A DNA stretch of 64,000 nucleotides from Lottia gigantea (GCF_000327385.1 NW_008709716.1:793980-857979); one strand, 5' to 3'. Numbered from the stretch's first letter, positions 1-13,224 are shown. Translations and numbers: made by a program. Notes: generated by a model from the sequence alone, not told the origin.

Positions 1-3000
1 TTTTCGATACCGTAGCTCATTTAGGGTTTCATGTTTGAGGCCACCGTATATGGCAACTAGTACCCTTTCACCAGCTGCCATTACTTCTGCTTTTCTTGAA
101 TCTGTTCTCAAAAACAATTTACATATATTACGGAAATATTCAGATTTTACAGCCTTTTTCAGAACCATACCTTTGCCGATTCCAAACATTCTTGAAACTG
201 TATCACAGCCTGTTAACACATGCAATAATGGTAGGATTTTACACATTTCTTCACCAAGTCCGTTTCTCAGAGTACCAATGTCCCATTTATATCTTGAATT
301 CTTGCTCTCAGACCGGAAGAACAGTCAGCCACTTTCTGTTACGTTTGAGTGATAACATAACAGTGCTAATATGTCATTATCTTCGCCAAGCAAAGTAGTT
401 ACACCTTTTTGACTGGAATCAATCGCAGTTTTTACAATCAGTAAGTCAGCATCACCTACAGCGACTTTTGTTTCAATACCATTCTCATGTAACCGATTTA
501 TCAACAAATCGATAAAGATCCTTTTGTTGGTTTCATTTGCTAAGAATTTTCCTTTATTAGACTTCAATGGCTTTTTACCACTAAAACCAACAATGGTTGG
601 TGCCATTATGCCCTTTGTTCGCCTTAGATGAGCCTCATCTTTCGTGGATGGACCGTTGTACCCATCAAACAAAACCCTAGTATTAGGATACTTAAGCAGA
701 AATTTTATATATGACATACATATATCATTGAAAGTGACAACTGATGAGTTTGTTTGCTTCCTCCATCATACAACATGAAATTCCGAAATAGAAACTTCCT
801 GAATTGCAAAGCTACCCAACACTTCTGAAAGTTGTGCCTTGTTAGCCTCTCGCATCATACCACTATTATCAAAAAGGGATGCAGGATGACCTGTACGTTC
901 GTATGTAAACAGGTCAGATATGTTGTTCATGTCTGTTCTCTGTTCGCCTAAGATGATCAATCGCTGGAACAAAAGCTGAGGATGGACTTGGAACGTTTTC
1001 GCCTCTAATTGTTACACTATGTTTTGCGGCCATGGTGACAACTTCGTCTTTCTTACAAAAGAAAATGTCAAGAGCATCTTTTCCATACATATTTTTCATT
1101 ATTTGCACTCCAATTTCACGGGCTTTGTAGCAATTCACGTCAGGTGCAGCAATTTCGCCAGTTGTTATATTCCGGAGTTCATCAGAGAACTCGAAAGGAT
1201 TATGTTCAATCAGATACTCTAAAACGACTCTTGTATTGTGCGTGTCTTGTTTGACACGGCCACCAGCTATTTCTTTGTGCTGATCGCTACTTGTTTGTCG
1301 TATGTTTGTAAAATCCTGCATGGACTCATTATACAAGGCATAAAATGGCATAGACTGAATCCATATGTTTCTCTGAGCCTCATTCATTACACCACGACCA
1401 TGTACCAATCCTCCGGTCCTCTTGATAGTCCGCATCATTGTCTGCTCAATAACCAAATCCTTTGACAGACCTGCCCACTGTCTGTCTGACCGTCTTATAA
1501 CGAATAATCCTTTACTAAACAAGTCATAGATGGTTGCATGTTTCTCCCGTAACTCCATCATATCCTATACGTAAATTTGAACCGATTTTGGTTAATGCCT
1601 ATGACCTGATGCGGCAAAAAAATAAATCACTTCTTGGAGGCTGAAGATGTGAGTTTTCCAATCTCCCAACCGTTGGGAACATAGAAAAGACTATCATACT
1701 CATCATTTGTAGCCAGAGATCAGCGGTTTTGTGATTTAAGAGAGACTTCTCCATGTTCAGATCAGTAACTTATCTAATAACAGCATTGTGTCTTTCAGGT
1801 CTTGATCTAATTCAATGTCACATACGGTGTCAGTGAGGTTTACATTACGACACCTTGATAGCAGCATCGCATTCAAAAATGTATCTACGCTGAATAATCG
1901 CCATAAACTTGACACAAGACCTCACGTAAACCAGAATTTATGTCCGATTGCAGCTATGAAACTCATCATTGTATGAAAACCACCAAGTTCAAGAACAACG
2001 CACTTCAAATCACTGCTCGCCGGTTCATTGTTAATCATCTTCCGACTCTTCCACCAGAGTGGCTGGTCAGATGTGATGATCGGAGTGCAGCTATACTTCT
2101 GACACTGTCTTGACACGTATTTTAGCGTGGAATAAATACAGGAGAGATTTGTTGGTTCTAAATCAATCAAAGGCAAAAATTTTATCGTGGATTTACCAAA
2201 ATATGAAGGGGCATATCTTTATGTTCATGGTAATAGAGAATAGGTATATTAGAGTTCCTTTCTCTCCTGGCTGCTAATTCTGTTCCTGTGAGACGTTTAA
2301 TGGTTGCTCTTTTCAAAATGCTGGCGTGATTGTCTCAATAATTCCCATTGCGTGGAATGATCGCTTTCCATCCAGTGTGTATGGATTCCGATCAGCATTG
2401 TCACCAATAAATTGAAAATTACCTGTAGGAAGTTTGAAGTTGGTGTCAAATGTTGGGACGAAACATGCTGACCAGATGTGAAGGAATCCCCGGTAGATAT
2501 AGACTCGGTATCCATCTGCAAAGGTTGAACCACATGCTCAAGAGACGATGTTTGTTAGCCACTAGCACCATCATTTGACCCCGTGTCGTTCTGTGTTTCT
2601 TCCGTTACTAGTTGTGTACACATGTGATCAAGTTCTGGAAATGAAGGTCCCTGTTCGAACTCTAAAGAAGCGTCACCAGATTGTGCAGCTGCACATTGCT
2701 CAAACAATCGCACTTCAGAATACGAAGAAAAGATCCCTTGACAGTGAAGATTGTCTATGAGGCTACGTGAACCATAATTATGATGCATTTGAACTGCCAG
2801 TCCAATTTGTAAAGGCGCAGTAATGCAGCGTGGTCTTGTGGCTTGTACCATACATTGGCCAATTGAAGCAATTTTCTGATATTTGACGGTACCAACGAAG
2901 AGCTCATCCAAGAAAATTTGCAGAAGGTCCGGCAGGAAATCATTCATTCTTTGTAAAGAACATAGTTCATCGGGGTCCGGATAATACTCTTTAGAAAATT

Positions 3001-3160
3001 TGACATATTTCTGTATGATTTCGCTTTTTATCAAAGCAGCACTAGCCATTATTATTCTACGTTTCTCTGCGTTTTCATTGCCTGTTTGAATTTGATTCCT
3101 GTGATACTGCTGAAAAATTTCCGCGGCAGTTCGATTAAATGTAACTATGATTTTATGCAT
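1..3160 (-). pseudogene. Degraded copy of a repetitive XPG/PIN-like gene of unknown function
   Basis: Reading right to left on the minus strand, successive coding pieces fit one long protein. An N-terminal part (3160-2555) contains IASIGQCMVQATRPR. A middle part around 2400-2300 reads FQFIGDNADRNPYTLDGK. A part at 2176-1922 contains SCIYSTL and TSDQPLWWK. A part at 1561-914 contains GLSKDLVIEQTMMR and GGLVHGRG. The last part (717 to the window edge) has an acidic GDADLLIV ... LLGEDNDILALL pattern that recalls the acidic active site of XPG/FEN1-type PIN nucleases. I recognise these blocks from a repetitive, uncharacterised gene family present in many copies in molluscs, cnidarians and echinoderms (memory, not a search). 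The copy is broken in several places, so it is probably dead, and it continues past position 1. It lies antisense in a DNAJC16 intron, which suggests insertion. The nuclease role is inference. Confidence 0.6.
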
Positions 3161-3362
3161 CCATGGTGGCCATTTTGGATTTCGGCAAATTAGTCATGGT
3201 TGCCATGGCAACCGATCCGCCTGGTTTTGTGTATAGGTTCATTTCTGGTTAAAAAAAAAATCTTGCAGTTTGTTCTAGGTACAATGTTATCTTCACCCGC
3301 CTATATATAGATGTGTTATGTTCTTGCACTTTTTAAATTATATATTTGTTTTAATTTTTCAG

Positions 3363-6300
3363 ATAACTGACACCAACTATGAGAAATTTCTCTCTGGATA
3401 TTCAGACAATAGAATTCGTGGAATTTTCTTCTCACCCAAAAATGAGCCTTCAACAAGATTGCTGGCACCTGCTTTTTATTATCAAGAAAGAGTAGCATTT
3501 GGTTTTGTATGTACTCACAGTAATGAGGCTATAATATTACTAAATAAATTAAATATAAACAGAAACAGAGATACACTGTTATTATTTAATGAAGATGCCA
3601 CCAATCCTGTAGCTTCTGTTACAGTAAGTATCAATTTATAGGGCTATGGTTATGTTTAATAACCATGTTATGGTAAAAATTGATTTTACTCACCGTATCA
3701 ATAATCAAAATGGATATAATATAAGTCATTGTTTTGAATATAAGTATTGTGAATTTTGATTTTGATTAATACTTTAATTGTAAAAATTGATTTTACTCAC
3801 TATATCAATAATCAAAATGGATATAATATATGCTTAAGTCATTGTTTTGAATATAAGTATTGTGAATTTTGATTTTAATTAATACTTTAATTTAAGTAAT
3901 TAAGACTTCAAATTAAATTTCAAGTAAAGAAATTTAAGAGTAAGTCAATTGAATCAATGTTTTCTATAAATAGATGCAGCAACTATCACGTAAAACAGTA
4001 GATGAATTAATAGATAGTAATTTATATTTACAATTACCACGGTTATCATCACAGTCATTGTTTGATAAATTATGTCCTGAAGAATCTCGACGTAAAAGTA
4101 GAAGGTAGTTAATATACTTTTCTTCAAAATCAACATTATTTTAACATAATTAACCCATTATTATTAGTGAATATTACTTATTTGTTTTAGATTCTATATA
4201 GACAATTTTGAATCCAAAAGATTGTCTTATTTCTTTCATGCCATGCTCATAGCCGATAGATAAAATGATATGAATATTATTTCTCTAGGTTTCTGTAAGG
4301 AGATAATGGATTTGATTAAAAAAAACATCATCTCAGTTAATACATTATTTTAATCTTTTTGTATTGTAGACTATGTGTTGTGTTGGTAACAAAGAAAGCA
4401 AATGAACATGACAACCATAGAGCATTGTTTCGACAGTTTGCTGTAGATTCTAAGTTCCCACAAGAACGTGTGAGATTTACCTATATGTATGAAGATACAC
4501 AAGAGAAGTTTATTAAAGCTTTAACTATGGGAAATAAAACAAGATCAAATGATGTATTAGAGGTAGGTAGAGAGTAGTTATAGAACTATTTCATCCAAGA
4601 ATGTTCTGAAATTTTCTCGTGTCCGACTGACATCACTTATGAAAATACGAAATGTTTCCATTTCTGAAATAAATTGTATCCAATACAATAAATTGGATCT
4701 TACAATATTCAATGTTCATTGTTCACCATATTTCTGATCTGCAATATCGGAAATAAATTAATATTACCAGTTCATTGTACATATTGATCAGGCCCCAATA
4801 GTTTAATATGTAAGCCTTGTCTGCATTAGCCACATAATGCACTGAAAAGTAAGAAAAAGCTTTATTATATTTGCTAATTTTTAAACTCTAGGTTGCTATA
4901 CTATGGAAGATGGATACCAAGCGTATTAACTATGAGTTTTTAGAGTATGGTTGGAATATAAGAGAGAATAGTATAGGATTAAGTAGGAATAGTCTAAATG
5001 CCAGATTACATGAGTTATTAGAGAACAATGGATATTTAATGTATAAAGTGGTTGTACCAGAAGTCTATAATGAACATGCTTTGGTATGTATATTATAACT
5101 ATATATATTTGAAATAGATAAACTAATACCTCTTTTAGAGTTAGATTATATGATTGGTTTGATACAGGTCTAGTATTTATTATGTTATATATTTGATTGT
5201 AGAGTCTAGTAACAAGAATATTATTTAGATTATATGATTGGTTTGATACAGGTCTAGTATTTATTATGTTATATATTTGATTGTAGAGTCTAATAACAAG
5301 AATATTATTTAGATTATATGATTGGTTTGATAGAGGTCTAGTATTTATTATGTTATATATTTGATTGTAGAGTCTAATAACAAGAATATTATTTAGATTA
5401 TATGATTGGTTTGATACAGGTCTAGTATTTATTATGTTATATATTTGATTGTAGAGTCTAATAACAAGAATATTATTTAGATTATATGATTGGTTTGATA
5501 GAGGTCTAGTATTTATTATGTTATATATTTGATTGTAGAGTCTAATAACAAGAATATTATTTTGATTATATGATTGGTTTGATACAGGTCTAGTATTTAT
5601 TATGTTATATATTTGATTGTAGAGTCTAATAACAAGAATATTATTTAGATTATATGATTGGTTTGATAGAGGTCTACTATTTATTACCAGGTAGGTTACA
5701 TCAGCCTCTTTTTTTTTTCTTTAACATTTCTGTCATTGATATGTACATGTCTTTGAATCTAGAAAGGAAAGGTTTCATAGGAGTTATTGCCTTGTTCTTG
5801 AAAACATGTCCAAATTTTAGCTCTTAAACACTAAAAGGCATGATTCTTGCCTGATTTTGACAAAACTTGGTTTTATTATTCAGTAATTGAATATTTGCCT
5901 TCTAGAGTTTTCACGAGCTAAAAAAGTTTTCAAGAATAAGGGTAATAACTCAGTATTATTCAGTATCGCCCTAAAGAGTTCAAAAGAAGTGTATGACTGA
6001 ACTTTGATTATTTCATACTGGCAGTTGTTACCATATTGCCAAATAATTTTATTTAAAATCAAAGCTGCCAGTGGGTGTATTTTACCTTGCCTGTCAAGCT
6101 ATATTATATTTATTTAGTTTAACATTACATTTGAAATACATTTTTCTATTTTCCTTTTCTACTGACACATAAGAGCTTATTGAGTTTTATATAAGCCCAC
6201 ATTATTGTGGACTGAAATGTAGGACTTCACGTTGTGTATTTTTAATAACTTTATTACAGTGATTTACATAGAGGAAAAGATGGTTACAACCTCATGCCAC

Positions 6301-9300
6301 GTTGTTGACTGTATGACGGCATGCTTGGAAGTGTCGAAAGCGTGGCTTTGGTACAAGTTCATTTATTGTATTTATTGTTGTTAATACATTATATTAGTCC
6401 GAGGCACCTAACTTTAATTGTCTTTTTCTGAAGATTCCACAATTATAATGGAATGGAAATGTGGACGTATATTGCCGTAGCCCCTGTCTGTTGGTCCGTC
6501 AACATTTCTTGTGAACATAATAGAGACTACAGTATTCAACTAATTTTAATGAAATTTGGTGTGATCATTTATATTGATGTGTTCTTGGTCAAGTTCGTTG
6601 ACTTAGGAAAAACATGTCAAAATTTGTTTGTAAACACAATAAAGACAACAGTTTTCATCCAATTTCATTGAAATTTAGTGTGAATATTTATGATGATAGG
6701 ATCTTGGACAAGTTGGACTTGGCTATCATTCGATGAACGTTTTTTGAGTTATTGCCCTTGACTTAGGCGAAATGTGTCAAAATTTATTTGTGAACACAAT
6801 AAAGACTACAGTTTTCATCCAATTTAAATGAAATTTGGTGTTAAAATTTATATTGATGAGATCTTGGACAAGCTCGAATTTGGCTATCTTTGATGAATGG
6901 TTTTTGAGTTATTGCCCGTGCCATTGACAAAATGCGTCAAAATTGGCTTGTGAACGCGATAGAGAGTACAGTTTTAAATGAAATTTGGTATGATCATTTG
7001 TATTGATGAGATCTTAGTCAAGATTGAATTTGACAATTTTGCGATCAACAGATTTTTAGCTATTGCCCACGACTTACTAAAAACACATTAAAATTTGTTG
7101 GCGATAGAGGTGACAGTTTATGTCAGAATTTTTATACGCCCACATGAAATGGGGGGGCGTATATTGTCGTCACCCATGTCCGTCCGTCCTTCCGTCCTTC
7201 CACAATTGCTCGTAAACACTCTACAGGGCACAATTCTTGACGGATTTAAACGGAACTTAGTATGTGTGTTCGCAATCACCCAAGGATAAACCCTATTGAA
7301 AATCAGCGAGATCGAAAAATATTTAGCAGGAATTATTGCCCTTGTTAATTTTTAGCTCGTAAACACTCTAGAAGGCACAATTCTTGACAGATTTTGACGA
7401 AACTTGGTATGAGTGTTCGTTATCACCCAAGGATAGACCCTATTGAATACAGCGAAATCGAAAAATATGTAGTATGAATTATTGCCCTTGTTCTTGAAAA
7501 CGCGTTCAATTTTTAGCTCGTAAACACTCTAGAAGGCATAATTCTTGAAGGATTGTAATGAAACTTGGTATGAGTGTTCGTAATCACCCAAGGAAAAACC
7601 CTATTGAAAATCAGCAAAATCGAAAAATATTTAGTATGAATTATTGCCCTTGTTCTTGCAAACGCGTTCAATTTTTAGCTCGTAAACACTCTAGAAGGCA
7701 CAATTCTTGACAGATTTTGACGAAACTTGGTATGAGTGTTCGTATTCACCCAGGGATAAACCCTATAGAAAAATCAGGGAAATCGAAAAATATGTAGTAT
7801 GAATTATTGCCCTTGTTCTTGAAAACGCGTTCAATTTTTAGCTTGTAAACACTCTAGGAGGCACAATTCTTGACAGACTCTACAAGTCACAATTTTTTTG
7901 TTCATAATCACAATTTACAGTAGATGTCATTATTTTCCTGAGAAACTATTTTGGTTAACAAATAAGAAAATTTAATTTTATCATTTAACATGTCCCTAAC
8001 CAGCCACCATACATGTACAGCATCATAAGATACTATAAATAGACCAAGTGGAAAATCCAAGACAGATATCCAATCATAGCTTGGACAATGTGTACTTGCT
8101 GTAAAACTTCATTTCAAAGTATTTCTCGATTTTATGTCAACAAGTGCTAGAAAATAACTAGTAATTCTTATTGTATATTACCATTTTCAATACATTCCAA
8201 TTATTTTGATTCTCTTTGCACTTCAATTCTAATCATTATTAATCACTCTACAGCATTATTCATGTGATTTTACTTCAGCTTGAGTGTTTAGTGACTAAAT
8301 TCTTTTTCACAAAAAGGTTTTTTGGAGATACACAACTTGATATTGGTCTGGAGATGCACAACTTGATATTGGTCTGATTCTTGAGAGGTTGATATTGGTC
8401 TGATTCTTGAGAGGTTGATATTAAGTAGCTTTTTTAACAAATTGAAAAGATTATATGATTACATTTCGAACATTTCAACTTCAACTTTGACAATAAACTG
8501 AGGTCAAGAATCAATTACCAAATTGAAATCGATTATTGAAAACAGGCTACTGATCAAAAATTTTAATGAAGAAATCTTCTGATTTCCGTCTATTGATGTA
8601 TATGGTTGTATAAATTTGTCATTTATTCCTATCTGGTTCATAGAATTTCTAAAATATATAATTATCACATATAATCTGANNNNNNNNNNNNNNNNNNNNN
8701 NNNNNNNNNNNNNNNNNNNNNNNNNNNNNTAAAACTTTGTTAATTTATCACATTTTTTCTTATTCCTGTGGCACATTGAGCAGTAATTACTTATAGAATT
8801 ATTGCTAATGGATAAACTGTCATAATAGTAAAATTCAATTCTTTTCTTGTCCTTATTAGCCAAGACAGCTGCAATCAAGTATACTTACAAATCCATTGCA
8901 TTTCATGCAAACTAATCAAATCTTCGAGAAAAAAAATGTAAGGATATAAAAAGATTAAATTCAACAGGAGAAAAAAGGTGGTAAATATTAGCAACTCCCA
9001 CCTGTCATAAACTCGATACATAAAACTTTTAAAAAAATATTTCAACCTAATTTGCTTGAATATAATCTGCAAATACACAATTCATGACAGACTTATTGAA
9101 ATCACCCAAGGATAAATCTGATCAAAAATCTTGTAAAACACGTAATTTTTATTCTACAAAGCAGAAGTCTAAAATAAATTTGACAACTTGATGAAATTGA
9201 TCACAATCAAAACTAAACGTTTTGAAATATAAAATACAAGTTATTGCCGTTATTCTTACAAATGTGTTTGATATTTAACTTGTGATGGCACAGTTTGTGA

Positions 9301-10732
9301 TGGATTTGGGTATAAGTTGAATATTTCCTGGTGTCTATGTTTGCTATTTTCTAACAAATATTCAATTTCAAACAAAGCTATCAGTGGGCGTATATTACCT
9401 TGCCTGGCAAGCTATCTTATCAAATAATGTGTGTTTGTTTAAATCAACAATATAAGCACAAATTAGATTTTTGGTATGATTTGACACAGATATACTGAAA
9501 ATGTATCAGGAAAGTGGGCGTATCTTGCTAGGCAACCATTTGTAATGATTCAATATCTTTTGATTTTCAGATATGATACTATGACCTTACTAAGTGTTGT
9601 ACTAACAGTACTGTTTATTGGAATTATGGCATTCTTTATGCATAAAGTTACAAACCTGGAAGCAGAGGAAGTAAAAAAAAAGATGGAAGCTAAAAAAAAT
9701 ATTCAGAAACGGCCTCCTTCCAGGTAATTATTGTTCTCAAATGTTTTTATCAACTGATATATTTAACATTTGATCATTACAATTTGATTAATCCAGATCG
9801 ACTGTCTATATTATGAGATATGGCATGTAGTAAAGAATTTTGATGAAACAAAATAACAAAAATGTGGAAAATAGTACTTCTGAGTTCTGAACTAGATTTT
9901 ACATCCCCACGTCCTTCTGAAAGTAAATTAGTCTACATGATAAAGTATCCTCTTTGACAGTATGAGGTTTTTTGTTTCAGTTCTCCTGATAATCAAACCA
10001 TACATCTATATGAACTAAGATATGATACCTATAATAATCTAGTCAAAGAGGCTGATACAGGTTTAACTTTTATCATCTGTACTAATGATGAATTTAAACA
10101 GTCTCTATTGTGGAAATACGCTGAAATGATGCAACCCTATACAAGGTAAGATATTTAAAAATTGAATAACTATGAAATATGCATAATAGGACCTGAGAGT
10201 TTTTTGTGGAAACCTGCAGACAAATACAGCATATACAAATTTGCCATTAACATGAATGACATGCATGTTGGAACTAATTCCTCTTAGTTGGTACCGGTAA
10301 CTAAACCATTATTTATATTACAGGTATAGTGCTTTAACATTTGGATTTTTACAATTAGAATATTATATTAGTTGGTATCAAAACCTACTAGAGACAAGTC
10401 TTGGTAATAAAATCAAACTAGAAAAAATCAAAATAAATAACTGTGTAGGAACAGTGTTAGCTATAAATGGATATCGTAAATATTATTATTTGTATCATCC
10501 TCGTAAAACACGAAGATATTTACGTCAACACAGTAATGTTAGTGAAGCCATGGGTTTATTAGATTCAGCAGAAGAGAATACAGATGATGAAGACTATGAT
10601 GTAGAATCTCATGACAAAAGAGTGATGTATGTTAATAATATGTTAAATGGTTTAACTATATGGATGGATAGAGTTTTTGATGGGTCTATACGTAAAGTGC
10701 GTATTAATGAATGGCCGCCTATGTCATATTGA
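3363..10732 (+). CDS. DNAJC16: DNAJC16 (ERdj8), C-terminal two thirds, 5' end outside the window
   Basis: This is an ER membrane J protein with thioredoxin-like domains; the human protein (ERdj8) acts in autophagosome formation. Coding exons: 3363-3623, 3974-4104 (or from 3980), 4370-4562, 4892-5083, 5623-5690, 9571-9723, 9981-10145, 10324-10732 (TGA). Phases join without a break and give about 520 residues. Landmarks matching the human protein are LYLQLPRLSSQSLFDKLCP, a membrane span TLLSVVLTVLFIGIMAFF, GTVLAINGYRKYYYLYHP, and a C-terminus LTIWMDRVFDGS. The J domain lies upstream of the window. The exon at 5623-5690 (SLITRILFRLYDWFDRG) is placed by its GTAGGT donor and by phase 2 agreement with the next exon. 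Its acceptor region is multiplied upstream (see 5139-5690). Two in-frame acceptors six bases apart are possible for the second exon. AATAAA at 10797-10802 is a likely poly(A) signal. Human DNAJC16 is about 780 residues. Confidence 0.9.
3674..3890. repeat. Two-copy tandem duplication, period about 107 bp, in a DNAJC16 intron
   Basis: The segment starting taaaaattgattttactcac near 3674 is repeated at about 3781 with only a few differences, including a short insertion. It lies wholly in the intron between the DNAJC16 exons ending 3623 and starting 3974, and has no visible coding role. Confidence 0.8.
5139..5690 (+). repeat. 84-bp tandem array duplicating a DNAJC16 intron-exon boundary
   Basis: The block gattggtttgata recurs at 5152, 5236, 5320, 5404, 5488, 5572 and 5656, an exact 84-base period. 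Each full unit carries an acceptor-like ttgattgtag followed by the start of the exon coding SLITRILFRLYDWFD. Only the last copy (5623-5690) runs on to a good donor, GTAGGT at 5691, in a phase that fits the next exon. Upstream units read into in-frame stops (TGA, TAG) before the next copy. The array is therefore a row of decoy 3' splice sites and partial exons ahead of the functional one. Units differ by single bases (for example gatacag versus gatagag), so the expansion looks fairly recent. Confidence 0.9.
5700..9540. repeat. Arrays of a roughly 160-bp dispersed repeat filling a DNAJC16 intron
   Basis: The intron between exons ending 5690 and starting 9571 is mostly repeat. At 7140-7900 monomers recur at about 162-base spacing (aaacactcta at 7361, 7522, 7684, 7847), each with attcttgacagatttt, gaaacttggtatgagtgtt and ttattgcccttgttcttg. 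A related, more diverged array with aacacaataaagac and ttgagttattgccc fills about 6430-7080. A hairpin-like acgcccacatgaaatggg ... gggcgtatattgtcg sits at 7137-7172, and worn copies of its right half (gggcgtatattaccttgcc) occur near 6070, 9387 and 9512. Related copies lie at 55440-56170 and 59980-60780. I associate this family with molluscs; its class is unknown to me. The part at 7900-9060 shows nothing else except the gap and short direct repeats at 8320-8425. Confidence 0.75.
8680..8729. other. Assembly gap of 50 Ns
   Basis: Fifty consecutive N characters. The round number suggests a placeholder, so the true missing length is unknown. It lies inside a DNAJC16 intron and affects no recognised exon. 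Confidence 0.99.
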
Positions 10733-13224
10733 ATATTGTTCAAACTCATGGTTGAAGAGAGAAAAACAAACAATAATTTCCAACAATTCATTTTGAAATA
10801 AAGATTGATCAAAAAATAAATAAATTTCAACAAAGGACACTAGAGAATTGAATACCTGAAACATAAATGAAGTTAATAGAGGTAACTTAAAGATGCGTGA
10901 GTGTACCTGAAAGTAATTTTCTGAATTTACTTATGCTCATGAAGAACATTATTCAAGATTTTAATTGTCATTTATATTTCATGGTTAGTGTATATATTTA
11001 TTCAATATTATTTATTTATGTAATATATCCGTCAGGTTCCATGTAACCTAGCTACACAAACAGGTTAATTTTTGAAATGTGTATCTTCCTAATGCAGCGG
11101 TCACATGATTTTTGTGGTAGATGCCAATCTTGAGTCAAATCTGTTTTGTCCTTGCTTCCTGGACAATATTATTGTTGACAGGATTCTAAAAATCAGACCA
11201 GTTTGATATTTGTCACTGATTCATTTATTGGTTTGACAGCACTCACGACCAGACAAAACCCATCATTATCCTATCCTTCTCACTTCAACTGCATGATCAT
11301 CATATGATATGATTGACAAAGCGGAACACAACCAAATTGAGATTTTTTGTCCCCTTGTGTGCCAGCTGACAGTATTTGAAACTCTTGACAAGACTTGTCT
11401 GTGACAAAAATCACCAAACAAAACAGTTCATGTGCCTGCAGCAGTAAGAAACCAGTTGAATTTTTTAATGTGTATCTGCCTCAGGAAACCTGTTGAATTA
11501 AGTATTATCAATGCTTGGGGAAAATAAAAATTGTCCCTTAGATAGTTTAACAGTGATCAAAAATAGCCCAGTCAGTGATTTAACTGTCATATGTATATAT
11601 ACTTATTTTGTGAGAAATGATGTCACACCCAGTATTTTGAGAAAGTTATCTGGTTTCTTTGGGGGCGTCAAAAATTGCTTGGTTTTCTATTAAGTTACGT
11701 TTAGCATTACCTTCCATTTGATATTCCAACATTTTTATTAATTACTTTTATTGGTATTTGAGAGTGCAATATTGTGCTTGTTTTGTCTTCTTCTTTTTTT
11801 TTCGTGATTGTGATTTATTTGATGGAATGTTTTTGATTTAGTTTTTAGTATGTGTGTGTTTTGTATATTTTATTTCATGACAAAGGAGAGTGGATTTGTA
11901 TTTATGTTTTTAATTTGTTTAAACTTAAGAGTATGAATGATATTGAGATGTCTGGAAATGTAACGTTTCAATTTTTTGATGGGTGCAACGACAGTTAATT
12001 TACTTCAGACACCTTTATTCTCTTATATCTTTCACTCCCTGTAATCATGTCATATTCAAACTACCTGATTGAATCCATTACTCCACATACTGACTTCTTA
12101 CAGCCAACTTCATCATTACACTGGCAATTCAGTCATGAATTATGTCCCCCTTTTCTTTTCGATATGGAATGATTTTAATTATTTAATGAGGCAAATAAGG
12201 TGAAATTAACTTATTGTGTTTAGTATTTTATTTTCTTGTGCATTTATTTAACATCATGTTTATCAGGGGCTTGCAACTGAAAGGGATTCACTGAAAAATC
12301 CTTCAACATCAAAACAATCTAGCCCTTAAATTCCTTTTATTTTACATTTTATATACATTGTTAATAAACTATTCATAATTATCTAGTTCTTACATATATT
12401 TCATAAATATATTAAATTGAATAACCATTTTGAAGGGTTTCTACTGAGAGACAGCTAACTGAAAAGTGATGATCATAGCTGGGTTATCATTAGCAAGTAA
12501 GAAATAAGGTTAAATAATATAACATGATTGTCATTATCCAGCTAATAAAGTTGTGATAGAAGTATCAATTTTCATTAAAGATAGGCATTGTCGTTTGTGT
12601 CTGTAAAATATCAAATAGTAACTCTGATGCACATACTTTGAGATTGGTTCTGACTAGTTGTAAAAAACACATTTTATACTGTAAATTATACTTTGTCAAA
12701 TACTGATATCTCTTAAACAAGACCAATTTATTTTCTTGGCAGGGGGTAAAAAAGACCCAAATTTTGTAAAGGACAGGAGTGAAAAAATTACGAAAGCTAG
12801 GATTGACCTGGAATTTTCCACATTCTTGGTATTGATTTGATAAAAAATAATTTTTTCTTCCAGTGCAGCCAATGGGGATTTTTTTCTTCTCTGATTTAAG
12901 GTAAAAAGATTGGTAAAACAAGAAAAAAAAATTGGTCCAGCCTTATATTGAAAAGTCAACATTTATTTCCAAACCTATCTGTACAGGATTTTATATTCAA
13001 AATAAATATCAGTATCATGAGATAAGCTCTTATCCATTCCATATAAAATCATCACAAAATATAGAGGCCATTCACCTCTCATTAATTCAAACATGAAAGT
13101 ATATGATGGCAATATCATATTTAGAAGATAAATATAGCACTTTTGTCAAGAAAATATTTCATAGAACACAACAGATTGCGTTGTACTATCAAGATCTACG
13201 GTTAAATATCAGAGACATTATGTT
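10733..13224. other. Convergent intergenic stretch between DNAJC16 and LSG1
   Basis: The two genes point at each other here. On the plus strand AATAAA at 10797-10802 and on the minus strand AATAAA (TTTATT at 12962-12967) are candidate poly(A) signals, so both 3' UTRs lie in this stretch. The rest is AT-rich sequence in which I see no exon, RNA gene or clear repeat. Confidence 0.6.

Noticed and set aside
8504-8878. 124-codon frame across the assembly gap
   Set aside because: It is open only because the gap is translated as unknown residues.
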